From: Diphasiastrum complanatum
Taxonomy: Eukaryota > Streptophyta > Lycopodiopsida > Lycopodiales > Lycopodiaceae
Reading direction: 5' to 3'
DNA length: 64,000 bases
Assembly: GCA_029204225.1 (NCBI GenBank)
Contig: CM055114.1
Coordinates: 18,432,540-18,496,539 of the forward strand
The translations under genes and the position numbers were made by a program. Positions 22,968 through 36,148 of the stretch are shown piece by piece (positions within the stretch are counted from its first letter, which is position 1; each line of letters opens with the position of its first letter). Below the pieces are notes generated by a model. That model searched no databases and had not been told where the DNA came from. It worked only from the letters and a program-made list of their open reading frames with translations.

Positions 22968-25900
22968 TGTCTAAACTCCATTTAGTGTGTTTTGGACCTC
23001 ACAAGGATATTAGTTACTTTCGGGTCACATCTAGTATGACGTGGCATAACTAACAGCTTGATTTACTAGAGTACCATGTATCCAAGACTAGGAGTATACT
23101 GAATCCTATGTACTGGTCATGGACATAACATTCTTCCCTCGTTAAACTGTTTCTATCCTTAGAAACTCTCTAAACAGGAAAGAATAACATGAACAGTTCT
23201 TTTAACTTTAAATATCAACCTAGAAAATCATTATCTTTAGTCTAACTTTCACATCGAACAAGTACTCAGAGATAATCCTATTTCCAAGTGATAATCTCTG
23301 CACTGGAGTACAACTCAGGTTTGAAAAAGTACACTAAGCAATAAATTTTCCAACTGGGTTATATTCACCATAAGTTAGTACCATCACCTTCATGTAAAAC
23401 ACTTACATGAAACACTAGGTGAAATAACCTAACTTAGGAGACTAAAGTTAAAGAAATAATAAAATATTATAATTACAGTCTGAAATTATCCACAACTCTA
23501 ACAGATAATTCATAAGCTTCCAAGTACAAATATCCGTAGAATCCAAATTCTACGATATGATAATTCATTTAGCTAGAATCTCTAGGAGAATCATTAAGAT
23601 ATAGAATGATTAAAACTCAACTTTGAGTACCCCAAATACTCTTTTGAGTTAAATGCTCCTGTTTCTAGCACCAAATGCAAGAAAAGTAGCCTTCATTCAT
23701 CTTAATAGACTTGTCTGTCTCCTAAGATAACTGGAGATCCAATTCAAATGAAGAACTGTACTCAAGCATTTGCAGACCATAAACTATAGTAGAATAACAT
23801 CCACTAGACTAATTGATTCTCCACAAATAAGAGAACTTATCTTGTGAGAATGTCTGTGAGATCCATAGGTTCTCAAATATAACACTAGAGTAGAGAGATT
23901 CAAAAACACTGATTCAAATTCTTACTCAAATAATAAATCAAGAATTAATCATCACACTTAAGAATCATTACAATTCCTTATAATCCTCTGACAATAATTA
24001 AGTATCTATATGATTCCTCAACCATAAATAGTTAGATTCATATGATTCGTCAATCATAATTTCCTTAAATCCAAATCATTCTTAATCATTTACAAGATAC
24101 TGAAGTATATGTCTAACATAACTCAGGAAAAGTAAGAGTCATTCCAAATTCTTTCCATTAAGAAAATATTAGATTTAGGAATACTTTCTACCAAGATTCT
24201 TAAACTGAAGTGCAAGATTCAAGTTCTACAAACCACTGGTAATTAAAGACTGAATGCATACCAAAATGACAATCATCTTCAACTACAAAAATCAAATCTA
24301 GATACCCAAAGTCCTGCTGAATATCAATTCAGATATTATTCTTGGATTCATTATGATTTATTATCCAATTGAGCGCTCTGGGATACAATCACTAATGAGT
24401 TGAGTTCCTTTTTTAACTAAGGAATACTCTATCCAAAGAATATTGTATATCCAATGCACACAATTTTTAACTGATGAACAAAAATGATTCACTAATCATG
24501 CGTCTTACAAGCAATGTAATTAAAAAACCGTCAGTTTCTGGTGAATTTACATCACACTGATCGTTTTACCAATTAACTTCATCCTGGAGTAATCAACTAC
24601 TCAAGTTAATTGCCAATGATTCAAAAATCTTAAATGTCTAGGTGAAGAATTCAATTATACTAGTATGACACCACATTTAGGTCCTTACCCAAATCATTTA
24701 TAAGTTAATTAGTAAATCTTCTATACAAAGATTTGTTAACTCTTCAAGTATCTCTCAAAACAATACTTGATCATATGTCTATGTTCATCGACTAGGTTAA
24801 GTGTACCAAATAACCTTAGTAATTAGGAATACACAGTAGATTCATACAAAATTAATCGTGCACATATGTGAATAATCTCACTATGACCCAGTACATAAAC
24901 ACATTTTTATCTGGCAGATTCCTCCAGAACCCACATATGTTACTCACATATCTCACTGAGATCTTGTAACTCAGCTACAAAATATTTTCTATTTCTCATG
25001 ACCTAAAAAAACATATCCGAAAAATCTCTGAGACGAATAAAATTCATTCTCAACAGTTTTCCAATCCCACTTACCTCTAATTACATAATTTTTTCCACTC
25101 AATCAACCCCTCTCTGGTCCTAGTACTCAAACTAAGATAAGGTTGTTCCAATACAGAACTCTCAGACTTAAATTATGATCAAAGTTACTTCTATTTCAAT
25201 CAAAATGGAATTAGTAATCTTTGACCTTTTACTGTACTACTTATAGATAATAATTTAAATTCCAAACTTGTTCTAGATTGTCCACACAATCCCTAGAGAA
25301 TTCCTCTTATTCGAAAAGTTCCAATTAGGCATCTTACTCTGAATCTATCCGAAATTACTTCCAAAAAAATCTCATTTCTATACCATAGCTGGTTCTTTTC
25401 CAAAATTTTTAAAAAACTAATTATTGTAGAAAAAAAAAATCCAAAACAATTTCTATCCTATACCTGGGCTAAATATAATTCACCATAGGATTTTCTTGGA
25501 AATGAAATCAGTTATGTAATTTCTATATTACAAATTTTTCAATAAATTGGACTGCTTTTTCTTTTTTTTGACTGGTTTGGCATTACTCCGTTAATATTGA
25601 CAAAACTTATCCAAACATAGAATATGACATTACATGAACAAAAATCCCACCAATAGGATTTCAGTAATTCTTGAACCGTATCCTGTCAGATTTATTGATT
25701 AGATAAAGAATACTATTGCTACTCATCCAATCTAGTCATTTCATATTGTTTGACGATTTTAATCCATATTTAACGGGTATCTTGCACAAACGTTCACTTG
25801 ACTGATTTCTAGCGATCAACATCGATTAGAAAACTTACCAGACAAGTAACTGATTTCCACTTTTTACCAAATTGAAATTCAACAAAAAAAAAATTCAAAT

Positions 25901-26211
25901 TTTAACTTTCAATCTGGGAGTTCCCTACTCCAAAGTTAAAAAATGACAGCACAATAAAAATTGTTGGCAATTCATTGCATTTTAACTTATCTATCACCAA
26001 AAAATAATTTAGATATAGTGAAAACATTGTGATCAGTTTTTGACTGATAAACTCAGTTTAATCAATTCACTAATCTAAACTGATTCATAGATAACAAAAG
26101 AATGACCGAAATTTTGATTGTTTCCAGAATACTCAAAATTTTCTTTATTTTACATAATAAAAAAATTCTGATGAAAATATTGTTAGTACAAAAGGGATGT
26201 TCTGATACCAC

Positions 26212-26561
26212 TATAAGGGAAGCTCCCTGAGATCCTGCTTACAAGATAACACACAATGGAAAACACACTATGAAGCAACCACCCAACCAAGTAGAAGCAA
26301 CCAATCAACTCTAGAAGCTTCACCCCCAAGCCAAGGAACAAGAGGCATGAATGTAGAGTGAAACCTTGGTAATGAATCCATGATCATAATGAGGAGTAGG
26401 GTGAGTTTGGCCTCTTCTTATAGATCCATAAGCATCCTGGGCACATAGCCATGCATAGCCCTAAGTTCCCTATACATAGATTCACCTAGAATAGAGTCCT
26501 ATGCATGGACCAACTATTCATAGAATTGCTATTGATAACTCTACACATGCATACATTGTCT
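26212..26561 (-). repeat. 5' LTR of the ORF-less element
   Basis: Direct repeat of 22618-22967, with the primer-binding site on its inner side at 26194-26210. It contains a short segment (CTCTAGAAGCTTCA) absent from the other copy. Confidence 0.85.
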
Positions 26562-27000
26562 CATACTTGGTAAGCTTGTTTCTCAGATTCCATTCTAGCC
26601 TGAGGGATGTGGAAATGATATTGACACCTGAGCCACCATCAAGAACAGCTAAGACTTCACGAGATTGGCGATGAGTAGCTAGGATTTTGATGTTCCCCCG
26701 TTCACTGAGTGGATTGGTGAGGTGTAATGGCATTTCGGGCAACTCATTAGGGGTGGTGGTGTCAGTGGATTGAATCTGGTATTTCCATTTGCTAGCATGC
26801 TTGCATAGAACATGGAAAGGGAGAGTGACATTGGCTTGCAGTAAATCCCCCCAAACTTCAGTACCTTCAAGGGTTTTGCTTTCAGAAGGCTTGTGAGGTA
26901 CTTTATGGGAGGTGGAAGATTGTTGGTTGGCATTGCGGATTTGCTGGCGATACTGATGTGTTAGATTTCTTATGCCCAACCTTAAATAAATCGTTCAAGT
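26562..27000 (-). pseudogene. Gypsy protease region
   Basis: The minus-strand frame contains REVLAVLDGGSGVNIISTSL, the retropepsin-like aspartic protease motif in gypsy form (here D-G-G-S rather than D-S/T-G). It follows a gag-pol linker. A frameshift near 26975 joins it to QDAHYLNDLFKVG. Upstream gag is missing: the sequence above 27000 is unrelated. Confidence 0.75.
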
Positions 27001-27080
27001 AATGAGCATCCTGAAAAATTTGAAGGCTAACAACATATTTTTGGGCCTTCACATTTTTCCCATTGAGATTTCTTATGCCT

Positions 27081-27325
27081 TAGAAATCATTTTTAAGGCA
27101 CCTTCGTCTTTTTTGCCTTTTTCACCTTTTTCGCTCCTTAACGACAAATGTGACACACTGGCCAAGTGGCCAGAATACCTTAGAAATCATTTTAAAGGCA
27201 CCTTCATCTTTTTCGCCTTTTTGGCTCCTTAGCGAAAAATGCGACACACTAGCCAAGTGGTCAGAATACCCTAGAAACCATTTTAAAGGCACCTTCACCT
27301 TTTTCGCCTTTTTGCTTTTTCGCTT
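27081..27325. repeat. Tandem repeat, ~91-100 bp units, about 2.5 copies
   Basis: Units start at TAGAAATCAT (27081), TAGAAATCAT (27181) and TAGAAACCAT (27272). Each carries GGCACCTTC-TCTTTTT-GCCTTTTT and GACACACT-GCCAAGTGG. The open frames across it are repeat artefacts. Confidence 0.8.
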
Positions 27326-27340
27326 TTTCTACATTGGCTG

Positions 27341-27814
27341 ACCGACGTCGACTACTTATGAGTAACCCTAAAAACAGCTGGACAAACAAATATTCCAAAG
27401 GCGGTTGGCGGCTACCAACTTTGTACATATGCAAAGACTGGCGTAAATAGCACTAAAAGCTTGTAAGATATTTTTTCGACACTTGTAAATCTATATATTA
27501 GCTAATTCAAGCTATGTAAGTGTTAATTTATGTTAATTTTGATAATTAATCAAAAAACTCTTTTTCAATCAGAGTTATCTGTAGCCAACATTATCACACT
27601 CAACAAGCTGAAGTTATTACTTCAAACTATTGTACTCACTGTTGATTTTTATCAGAGTGCAATTTTTGTCTCACTACTGCGTCGTTCATCTGCGCATTCT
27701 GTATGATTTTTTCTACTTGAATAACTCTGCTGCTAATTGCTGCGTTTCTGTTCCTACACGCAGCTCAAATCCTCGAGCTTTCGTTGTGCTCGCCAATACG
27801 CCGTTTTAACGACA
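27341..27814 (+). repeat. 5' LTR of a copia element
   Basis: The right edge is exact: it ends in ACGACA next to a primer-binding site. The left edge is estimated near a TTGGCTGACC that resembles a mutated TGTTGGCTG start. TATATATTAG at 27492 could serve as its TATA box. Confidence 0.7.
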
Positions 27815-27826
27815 TGGTATCAGAGC
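27815..27826 (+). other. Copia primer-binding site
   Basis: TGGTATCAGAGC, complementary to initiator-Met tRNA, directly follows the LTR. The gag start is 132 bp further on. Confidence 0.92.
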
Positions 27827-27957
27827 AGACATTTCAGTAATCTGCATTTCTATTGTGGATTATCAGTCTTGTTTCTATCAAGACGTCTTTCTAGCAAGCG
27901 CGCAACAAACAATATTTCGACAGTCGTTGTTTCTACCAATGATCTCGTTCAGCCAGA

Positions 27958-30140
27958 ATGGATCCATTATCTAGTTCATCTCTCATTGACAAACTCGATG
28001 GAGATAACTACCATCTCTAGAAATTCAAGATGAAGGTTATACTTCTAGCCAAAGAACTGTGGGACATCGTTGATGGCACAGAGCTCAAACTAGAAGGTGA
28101 TGCAGCCGTCATCACCAAGTGGAGACTAAGAGATGGCAAAGCATTTGCCATGATCACCCTCAATATTAAGGACACTCAGATCAGCCACATACATGCTACT
28201 CAGACATCTAAGAATGCATGGGACATCCTAGCAACTCTCTACGACATTAGAGACATTACATCTAAGCTTCATTTGAGGAAGAAATTTTTCACCCCAGAAT
28301 GTCTGACACAGATAGTGTTTTGATCCACCTCAACACTTTCAAAAATCCTATGGAGCAGATGACTGCAAGATGCTCAGTCATGGAAGATTTTGATGCACTC
28401 ATGACTCTATTATCGAGTAAACCTGAAGCCTACAAAAATTGGATAATGACAATTTCTACCCAGGAGCACTTCACTCTATCAAGAGTAAGTTCGCTACTCC
28501 TACAGGAGGAGATCAGAAGATCAACATCCTCCTCAGGTTCAGGATCGGATCCTCAAGCTTTGTACTCAAAAAATCAGAAGTTTAGATCCAAGAGATCTAC
28601 AAAGTCAGGCTCTACCAACAAAAAGAGCACCATGCAGTCTGGACCAAATTCTGGTTTAGGATCAAATTCAAGCTCTTCATCATTCCAACCTGTGCAGAAA
28701 CTATTCTGCAGATATTATAACAGGACTGGTCACGAAATCAAGGACTGCCGAACTTTGAAGCACAATAACAAAAAGAAGAAGCAGTTCCAACAATAAGCAC
28801 ATAGTGCTACAGCTAGTCACTCAAATTAGCAACAACAAGAATAAGAAGATGAAGCAGCTTTTATGACCAAAGGTGGAGAACAACAGGATATCAATTCCTG
28901 GTATCTAGACTCTGGAGCAACTCAACACATGATTCACCATTGTGATTGGTTCAAAGACTACAAGTTGTTCACCCACTCTCGAGTTATGCAACTAGGAGAC
29001 AACTCATTGCATTCAATCAAAGGTGAAGGAATAGTCAGGGTTGAATTCAAAAAGTAGGTCAAATTGTTGTCCAACGTTCTCCACATTCCAAATCTGACCA
29101 AGAATTTGCTCTCAGTTAGCAGAATCACCGATTGAGGTCGGAGGGTCGAATTCGATATAGAAGACTGCACAATTCTTGACAAATCTCGGAAGGTTCTAGC
29201 CTACGAAAAAAGAAGCGACTATCTATACAAACTCAGCCATTGCTATTCTTCTAATAGTCAAGCTCTTCACACAGTCACTTCTGAATCAACTGATATGTTG
29301 TGGCATTTCATACTTGGCCATCTTAACTACAACAATATTCAACAAATGTCAGCTTAGAGTCTAGTACAAGACCTACCTTCAGTCAATAGGCCAACTTCTC
29401 CATGTGAAAGCTATATTATCAACAAGCATGCAAGGAGTCCCTTCAGCTCTGACTCAGTTCATATATCCAAGGGCTTGCTTGACCTTGTACAAAGTGACAT
29501 TTGTAGCCTGATGCAGACTGCTTCCATAGGGGGAACTCTCTATTTCCTAACCTTCATCGATGACTTCTCTCGAAGGACTGTTGCCTACTTTATGAGGAAA
29601 AAATCCGAAGCATTCAAGTTCTTCATGCAATTCAAGACGTCTGCAAAGAACCAGACCCAGAGGAACATCAAGGCTCTACGCACACATGGAGGGGGAGAGT
29701 ACATCTCCACAAAATTGAAGGAGTTCTGCAAGGCCAACGAGATACTTCAACAATACACAACCAGCTACTCACCTCAGTCCAATGGTGTAGCTGAGCAAAA
29801 AAACCGGACACTCATCGAAAGTGCCAAGAGCATGTTGGCCCATGCCACTCTTCCAAAGAAATTTGTGGACAGGATCAAAACTATCACTCAAACATATTCG
29901 AGTGTTTGGATGCATCGCTTTCGCTCAGATCCCTGAGGATCTAAGAAGAAAGCTAGATGACAAGAGCAGAAAAATGATTTTCATCAGCTATTCCCCAAAT
30001 CACAAGGCATACAAGCTCTACAATTTGGATACCGAGAAGGCATTCACTAGTAGAGATGTCATTTTCGTGGAAGACCAGTTTCTCGACCACAAAGGAAAAG
30101 CTGCTGATAATTCCAACTCACGAATCGAGCAACCAGTAAA
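27958..30140 (+). pseudogene. Copia gag-protease-integrase polyprotein, decayed
   Basis: It starts at the ATG at 27958 (MDPLSSSSLIDKLDGDNYHL, then a TAG where Trp is usual). Order: gag capsid-like part, Ser/Lys-rich linker, zinc knuckle, protease motif WYLDSGATQHM (28900), VLHIPNLTKNLLSVS, GAG-pre-integrase (WHFILGHLNYNN), integrase core (29475-29870), then VFGCIAFAQIPEDL and FISYSPNHKAYKLYN. The frame shifts near 28300 and then holds to 29870 despite stops. Damage at key residues: the second zinc-knuckle Cys is Tyr (CRYYNRTGHEIKDC) and the second catalytic Asp is His (LRTHGGGEY). The Glu is kept (NGVAEQKNRT). A small deletion near 29870 shifts the frame. RT and RNase H are missing. Confidence 0.9.
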
Positions 30141-30722
30141 TTTCAAAATTTTTAAGATCTTTTTTGTTTGTGATGTAGGTTTGGATATGAAAAATGAAAA
30201 ATGAGCTTTCATTGCAAAGGATTCAAAAATCAAGTGCATGCAAAAGGAAAAGCAAAGATTGCAAAACAATGGAGATACAATAGTAAAGGTAAATTCACAT
30301 TTATTTTGATTCATTTGATATTTAGTTGATAACTTAATGTGTTATCTGTTGATGCATTATATTGTGGTTTCCATTACTTTCCATTGTGCTTTCCATTACT
30401 TTTTATTGTGCATTCTAGCATGCAAATCATGTGCTAAAATAGATACATTGCATTGAATTCATCAATGGATACATTTGCATTTCATAGATGTGCATTAAAT
30501 AGACTATACATTGTATTGAATACATCAATAGATACATTTGCAATCAATAGATGTGCATTCAATGGACTATACATTTGCAAATATGGATTAAAAATATATG
30601 CAAGAATGATGTGATGCCAAAACATTATATTGATTGATTTAAAAACAAGTACATTGATGAGAGAATAAATTCTCTCTTCCTACATTGCCTTCTACAAGGC
30701 ATTACATTTAATTTAAAAACCT
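30141..30722. other. No gene seen
   Basis: A/T-rich, with loosely repeated phrases (TTTCCATTACTTT-ATTGTG and ATACATTGCATTGAATTCATCAAT-GATACATTTGCA at 30370-30550). It lies between the truncated copia element and the terminal exon of the minus-strand gene. Confidence 0.6.
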
Positions 30723-31826
30723 CTACTCATCATCACTTCCTCCCTCCTCGCCTCCTTCAACTTGTAGGTGTACGTTGGTGTCCACATCTTCAAACTCCCC
30801 TTCGCTCTCATTCACGTACTCTTCCACGTTCTCTTCCACATTTCTTCCATATCATGAACACTTGAAGTTGTATAGCCTCTCTACAAAATAGAATCAAAGA
30901 TTTAATTAAATTGAGATTAAACTTACTTGTAAACCACAAAGTAAACAATCACAAAACAATAAAGGTTAAGAGTTTACGATTGGAAACAATCCATGGGATT
31001 CCATAAAAGCCTTAAGGCCGGCATATCCATGGTCGTAATCTTGCTTGTACTCTGCGGCGGTGATGTGTCTTCCAAAATCACTAAGCTACATTCAACAAAA
31101 AAACATAGTTTAGCAATACAATATAATTTAGCAATAAAAAAACATTAACAATCTCACTACAAAAATAGAATCATATTAAAAAATATTGCACTTACAAATT
31201 GGGCCTCTAGATTGCCCCTTCCTCCTAACCCCAAGTGACTTTGGCCATGTTTCAAGAGCTTCTCGGCGGCGGCCCTACGTTGTTGTTCATATTTTTAGGG
31301 ATTGTTTTGCAACAATTCCCCTTTTACCTTCCTCCAGTCCCTTTTGGAGCACCATCCAGGCTTCGTGGGATTCTTGGGATTCCTCACGGCCCTTCTCATC
31401 AATTGCCTTTTGTTTCGAATCCAAAGACACATTGTATTCAAGGCCCAAGTCCTACTAAAAGCATTGGATTGAGGGAATTCAGAATACAAAGTCTTATTAT
31501 TTTATTTTTGTCTTCAAGCGATTGAGAGGACCAATCGATCATGTAATCTTTACCAAAATATAAAGCAACTAAATCACGCAAACGGGCATGAACTACATTG
31601 TCACGCGTATTTTTTATAACTCCACCACGTGGATTAAGATCATAATACACACTACACGATTCTTGAGAAGAGGCACCTTCGAAAGCTCTTCTCTCGGATG
31701 ATTCACCCAAAGAAGATAACACAAGATTTTGAGCCACTCTTGATTATATTCTTCGGGCTCCTGACGAGCTCTTCTCCTAGATGGTCTCCCACTTGATCTT
31801 CCACTTGACCTACCACTTGAAGACAT
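30723..31826 (-). pseudogene. Three-exon DNA-transposon-associated pseudogene (En/Spm-like)
   Basis: The minus strand shows three exons with canonical splice sites. Exon 1 is 31826-31196 (donor GTAAGT). Exon 2 is 31085-30978, 36 codons, phase 0 at both ends (SDFGRHITAAEYKQDY...). Exon 3 is 30880-30723, with an acidic end V-E-E-N-V-E-E-Y and a final stop at 30723. Exon 1 opens MSSSGRSSGRSSGRPSRRRA, followed by NTRDNVVHARLRDLVALYFG and FSRTWALNTMCLWIRNKRQ, then RAAAEKLLKHGQSHLGLGG. The arrangement resembles plant proteins carried by CACTA/En-Spm transposons (Transposase_24-like); that naming is from memory of the pattern and only moderate. It is broken by frameshifts near 31700, 31480 and 30840 and a stop at 31295. 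It could instead be a dispersed host gene copy. Confidence 0.5.
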
Positions 31827-32170
31827 TGTATCAAAGAAAAACTTTAAAAGTTAGAAAGTAGTGGAGAATGGGAGTGAAAGAGTATTGAAGACTTTTAGAT
31901 TAGAAGAGTAAGCAATGAATAGAAAGCAATAGATTCATAGTAAGCAAGAACAAACAAGATCAATAGAGCAAGCAAAAGCAAGAGCAAGATCACTAGCAAT
32001 GAAGAGCAACCAAAAGCAAGCAAGCAAGCAAGCAAGATCTATAGAGCTTAGAAGAGCAATAGCAAGCAAGAGCACTAAACACTAGATTAGAAAACCTATA
32101 AGACTTGAAAGCAAAAGAAGAGGAGCAAGAATGCTCGCGGAAATGCTATTTTATTGGCATTCAAGTTTCG
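31827..32170. other. Upstream region of the minus-strand pseudogene
   Basis: Rich in AGCAAG/AGCAAGCAAG repeats (31940-32130), i.e. CTTGCT on the gene's strand. No ORF of note. Confidence 0.5.
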
Positions 32171-32232
32171 CGTGGATTATCCACGCAGAAGTTATCCACG
32201 CGTGGATAATCCACGCATGGATGTTCCACGTT
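32170..32232. repeat. Cluster of palindromic CGTGGATAATCCACG motifs
   Basis: GCGTGGATTATCCACGC occurs, then TTATCCACGCGTGGATAATCCACGC, then a partial GGATGTTCCACG. The units are near-perfect inverted repeats of one another. They sit ~350 bp upstream of the transposon-like gene start, as expected for sub-terminal repeats of a DNA transposon. Confidence 0.6.
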
Positions 32233-33451
32233 CTCTCTCTTGGCACGTGTGAGGGTCCCCCACATGGGCTTGCATGCTTCAAATTCAATATTCTCATAAT
32301 CTTTTCTAGATTTTATGAGAATATTTTATTGTAGGATTTTACATAAAATATATTTTTTAATTTGATGGAATGTAAAAAAATCAATTCAAAGATCATTATG
32401 GTAGTATTTAATTGTTAAAAGTAGTTTTACATTGCTATAAATTTTATTTTTCTTGAGATTTGACATACAAGACAAAATCATGAGATAAGAAATAGTACAT
32501 ATTATTATTAAACAAGTAATTTGACAAGTATTTTAAGATTTTATGACATAATATTATGTCAAATCGGTGATGTCATAAAACATTTAGTTTATTAATAATC
32601 TAGGTGTCATAGATTTGATATAATTTGATGACATAATTACATGGTCAAATAAATTTTTTTTGCTTTTGTCATGTGGCCTCTTAAATAGTTGCATGGGGTC
32701 ATTTAGATTCATGATCAAAAGCATTTATGTTATATTGAGGACCTTAGTGATATGTGACCTATATGATAAATTTTTTTAATTGTTGGTGCGTGACCTATAT
32801 AACCTTATACGAAATCATAGTAATTAGTTGAAATATCATTTAGCATTGTAATAAAGATGTTGATCAATGGCGTGTTATCTAGTATATGATTTCTTGCATA
32901 CAAAGCAACCATAGATAGAAAGGGCGAATGCATATTGCTCGTCATGAGATACCATGGCACACTAGGCCAATCCAAAGAGATTTACCTTTAACTAACTCGA
33001 GCCAAGTATTAATTAATCAAATTGAGTGATTGAGTGGGCAATGAATCAATTGAGTATATGACTGATTGTTTGATTTTGATCATTCCATCTTGAAAGAAAG
33101 ATCGAGTGAGATCATCACTCATCTTAGACAAGAGTTTAAACTGAGAGCTTCGAACATTGACTGCTATGTGGTCTTTAAGTTAGTTGAGATAGGCCTGCAC
33201 ACACTATCTACTGATGTCTAACATTTGTCAGTATGAACCTCATTTTGATTGCTCATCATGTGTTGCCCCACCCAAGCAATTTTCTTGATAGCAATGTTAC
33301 TAGAATATTAGATTTACATTAAGCATAAGTAGAATATACATGGATTAGATGTTGGCATGTCTTTAACAAATTTTATTATATTTGTTCAGAACATACGATC
33401 TCATAACGATTACTTATGATGTGGTATAGAGTAGTTGGCTAAAGTGTGTAT
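32233..33451. other. No gene seen; A/T-rich
   Basis: Stops in all frames. A near-palindrome TATGACATAATATTATGTCA lies near 32545. It includes the presumed promoter of the gene starting at 33452; I cannot pick out a TATA box with confidence. Confidence 0.5.
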
Positions 33452-34500
33452 ATGTCATCGACGATGTCATTATCATCAGATAGCGATTCATCTCATGATC
33501 GCAACAACAGGTATATATTGTTATTGATATTGGCATCAATTGCACTTTATTTGTTATTTGAATATGAGTGTATAATTGTTCTTGCAAATTTATTCTTATA
33601 ATGACATTTGATTGGAATTATGAATTCTAGAGAAATTATCGTACCTCCACGTGATTTAGAGAAAGAAAAAAGAATTGAGCTCTATCACAGAAAGAAGGAG
33701 CAATCAAGACTAAAGTACAATGAACAACTATTGACTGGTTCATCTTCAAGCTCTTCCATCAGTCGACGTAGACCACCTATTGATCCATCACATGTATGTA
33801 TATTGATTTATGTCATGATTGTTTTATTTGTAATAGTGATGTAATCCGATTTGCTCTTTGGATATAGTATATTGCTCTTTGGAAAGCCAAGACACCACTC
33901 TATCACAAATGAAGGTTGAAAATGCACTAATTGTACAAAGACTATTTTGTCAATTTTTGTCACATATTAGAATTTGTCAATTTTCACTTGAATGACATTG
34001 AAAGAATTTGTGCAATTTGCAATTGGATTATTGGACCAGTTTTAGCTAGAATATGATGAGAGGATACCATGTACATGCACACAATGCAAAAGCCTTAGGA
34101 TTTGGACAAGGAGGATTGTCAACGATCATATTTGGGCCAATGGAGTGCACACATAGAATCCAACACTACGAGAGCTGAACTCTTTAAAGTGTTTTTTGGA
34201 AATGCTTTAATCTTTGACCCTTATGACACTTCAAGTATAGCTTGGCCAATAAATATTGAGTGATAGGATGAGTGCCACGATACTTTGAAGTTAATCTCTC
34301 ACTTGCTTCTAAAAGGAAAAATCCAAATAGAATATTTAGATGAAGTTAATCTCTCACTTGCTTCTAAAAGAAAAATCCAAATAGAATGATTAGATGAAGT
34401 TAATCTCTCACTTGCTTCTAAAAGAAAAAATCCAAATAGAATGATTAGATGTAGTTAATCTTGATTTCCATATTCAATCACCTATAATAGACTCATTCAC

Positions 34501-34660
<160 letters not shown>

Positions 34661-34903
34661 ATGAAAGAGTTAAAGGTAACCAACACTCCCAATTCTAGGA
34701 AGGTGTGTAGCCCTTGTTTTCTTCCGTTAAAGGCGTGGTTCAAATGTTTTTTGTTGGAAGATGAGTTCCACAAAAAAGCCTAAACACCGTAGGGAGGGAG
34801 CATGTGGTGACATTCTGGAGTAGGATATAATCGTGTGGTTTGGGAGTTTTGATTAGCACTCTATAATGTTCTCTCTGTTTTTCTCTTCATGTGTGTTTAG
34901 GGT

Positions 34904-34955
34904 CGGTGTGTGTGGGTGGGTGTGTGTGTGTGCGTGTGTTTGTGTGTGTGTTTTA
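34904..34955 (+). repeat. GT-rich microsatellite
   Basis: Interrupted (GT)n with GGGT and GCGT variants, 50 bp before the second GA tract and in the same intron. Confidence 0.9.
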
Positions 34956-35001
34956 TGCTACTGATTTACCGTTTGTGTTATATATTAATTTATGTCTCAC
35001 G

Positions 35002-35128
<127 letters not shown>

Positions 35129-35879
35129 TTGATACATCTAACATTTTCAACTTTTGCAGAAGAAGGACCATAAGTTGGTTTCAAGAAAAAGAGTTGCAAG
35201 AGAGATCGAGAATATTATTGATAGGATAAATCACATGAATATTGATTTTGGATCATCATTGGCCCTAGATGATGCTCTTGTTGATGATGACCCCTTGCAT
35301 GATATAATTAGTTCATCAATGCCTTGTGATTTAATCCATGTCTCGAAATCTCTAGAACGTTCTTACCACCCAACCACACCTATCCTAGATGTTGCACATG
35401 AATCCTCCACGATACTCCACGTGGATTCCACAAACTTGACCACCCCTTTAAAAAAGAGAACATGTCTTGGACGTATTATGACTAGTTTGAAAGATAATTG
35501 CAAATTACTACGCATTGTTGATGTGTCAAAAGACATTCTAGGTCCTTTGTCTGACCTTCCTCTTCCACCTAGCTTGCAACCATTAGTAAAAACTTTTATT
35601 AGAAGTAGATATTCGTGTTGGCCACTCCAATCACCATTACCATTAAATGGAACACCATTTACGTATTGGGGTCGAATGTACATGATCATGCCTAGTGAAC
35701 ACTTTCCTGAGGCTGGTTTGGGCCTTTTTGCATTAAGTAGTATTGAGGTCCCTTTATATAGTGTTGTGACATTGATGCCATATGCAGGACCTCAATACAA
35801 TTGGGGTGATTGGCATGCTTTGTGTCGTCACCAATGGAGGATGCAAGTATATGGCTTGAATTCAAATGCTTGTTCTTTA

Positions 35880-36148
35880 GAGGAGCTTAGTGTAGCATCA
35901 AACTCATGGGAAATCTTCTTATTAAGCATTGAGTAGATACAATGCAAAAAGCTCCTCTTCAAAAGAGGGAGTCTCTTAAATAAGCAAGAGAGCTCCTTAG
36001 GTGGCATCCTAGTGGAATTTCCACATTTCACAAATTACAAGTGGAATAATGCTCTCCACTAGAGGTCACCATCAAAAGGTGGCTCACTCTATTTTTTTAA
36101 GAGGGGTCTACTTGCATTTATTACTTTTGGAGATTCATCAGAATCAGC
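35880..36148 (-). repeat. LTR-like repeat, copy 1 (~270 bp)
   Basis: Nearly identical to 41439-41707 in the same orientation. On the minus strand it opens TGTTGGCTGATT, has TTATTTAAGAG as a possible TATA and AATAAGAAG as a possible poly(A) signal, and ends CTACACTAAGCTCCT. These are LTR features. It interrupts the coding exon ending at 35880. Confidence 0.7.

Larger units (their letters stand above)
22618..26561 (-). mobile_element. ORF-less LTR retrotransposon inserted in gypsy pol
   Basis: Two direct repeats of about 350 bp (22618-22967 and 26212-26561) flank 3.2 kb of A/T-rich DNA with no meaningful ORF. The minus-strand reading gives a TGAGACAATG start. Directly after the upstream LTR comes TGGTATCAGAACATCCC (26194-26210), a copia-type initiator-tRNA primer site with GC changed to AA. 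The LTRs differ at a few dozen positions, including a 13-bp indel, so the insertion is not recent. It splits the gypsy gene between protease and RT. It must depend on proteins of another element (a LARD-type, non-autonomous LTR element). A second partial copy is at 57830-61220. I could not settle a target-site duplication. Confidence 0.8.

Noticed and set aside
31186-31525. Plus-strand frames of 90-96 codons
   Set aside because: They are antisense to exon 1 of the minus-strand gene, whose splice sites and codon pattern are better supported.
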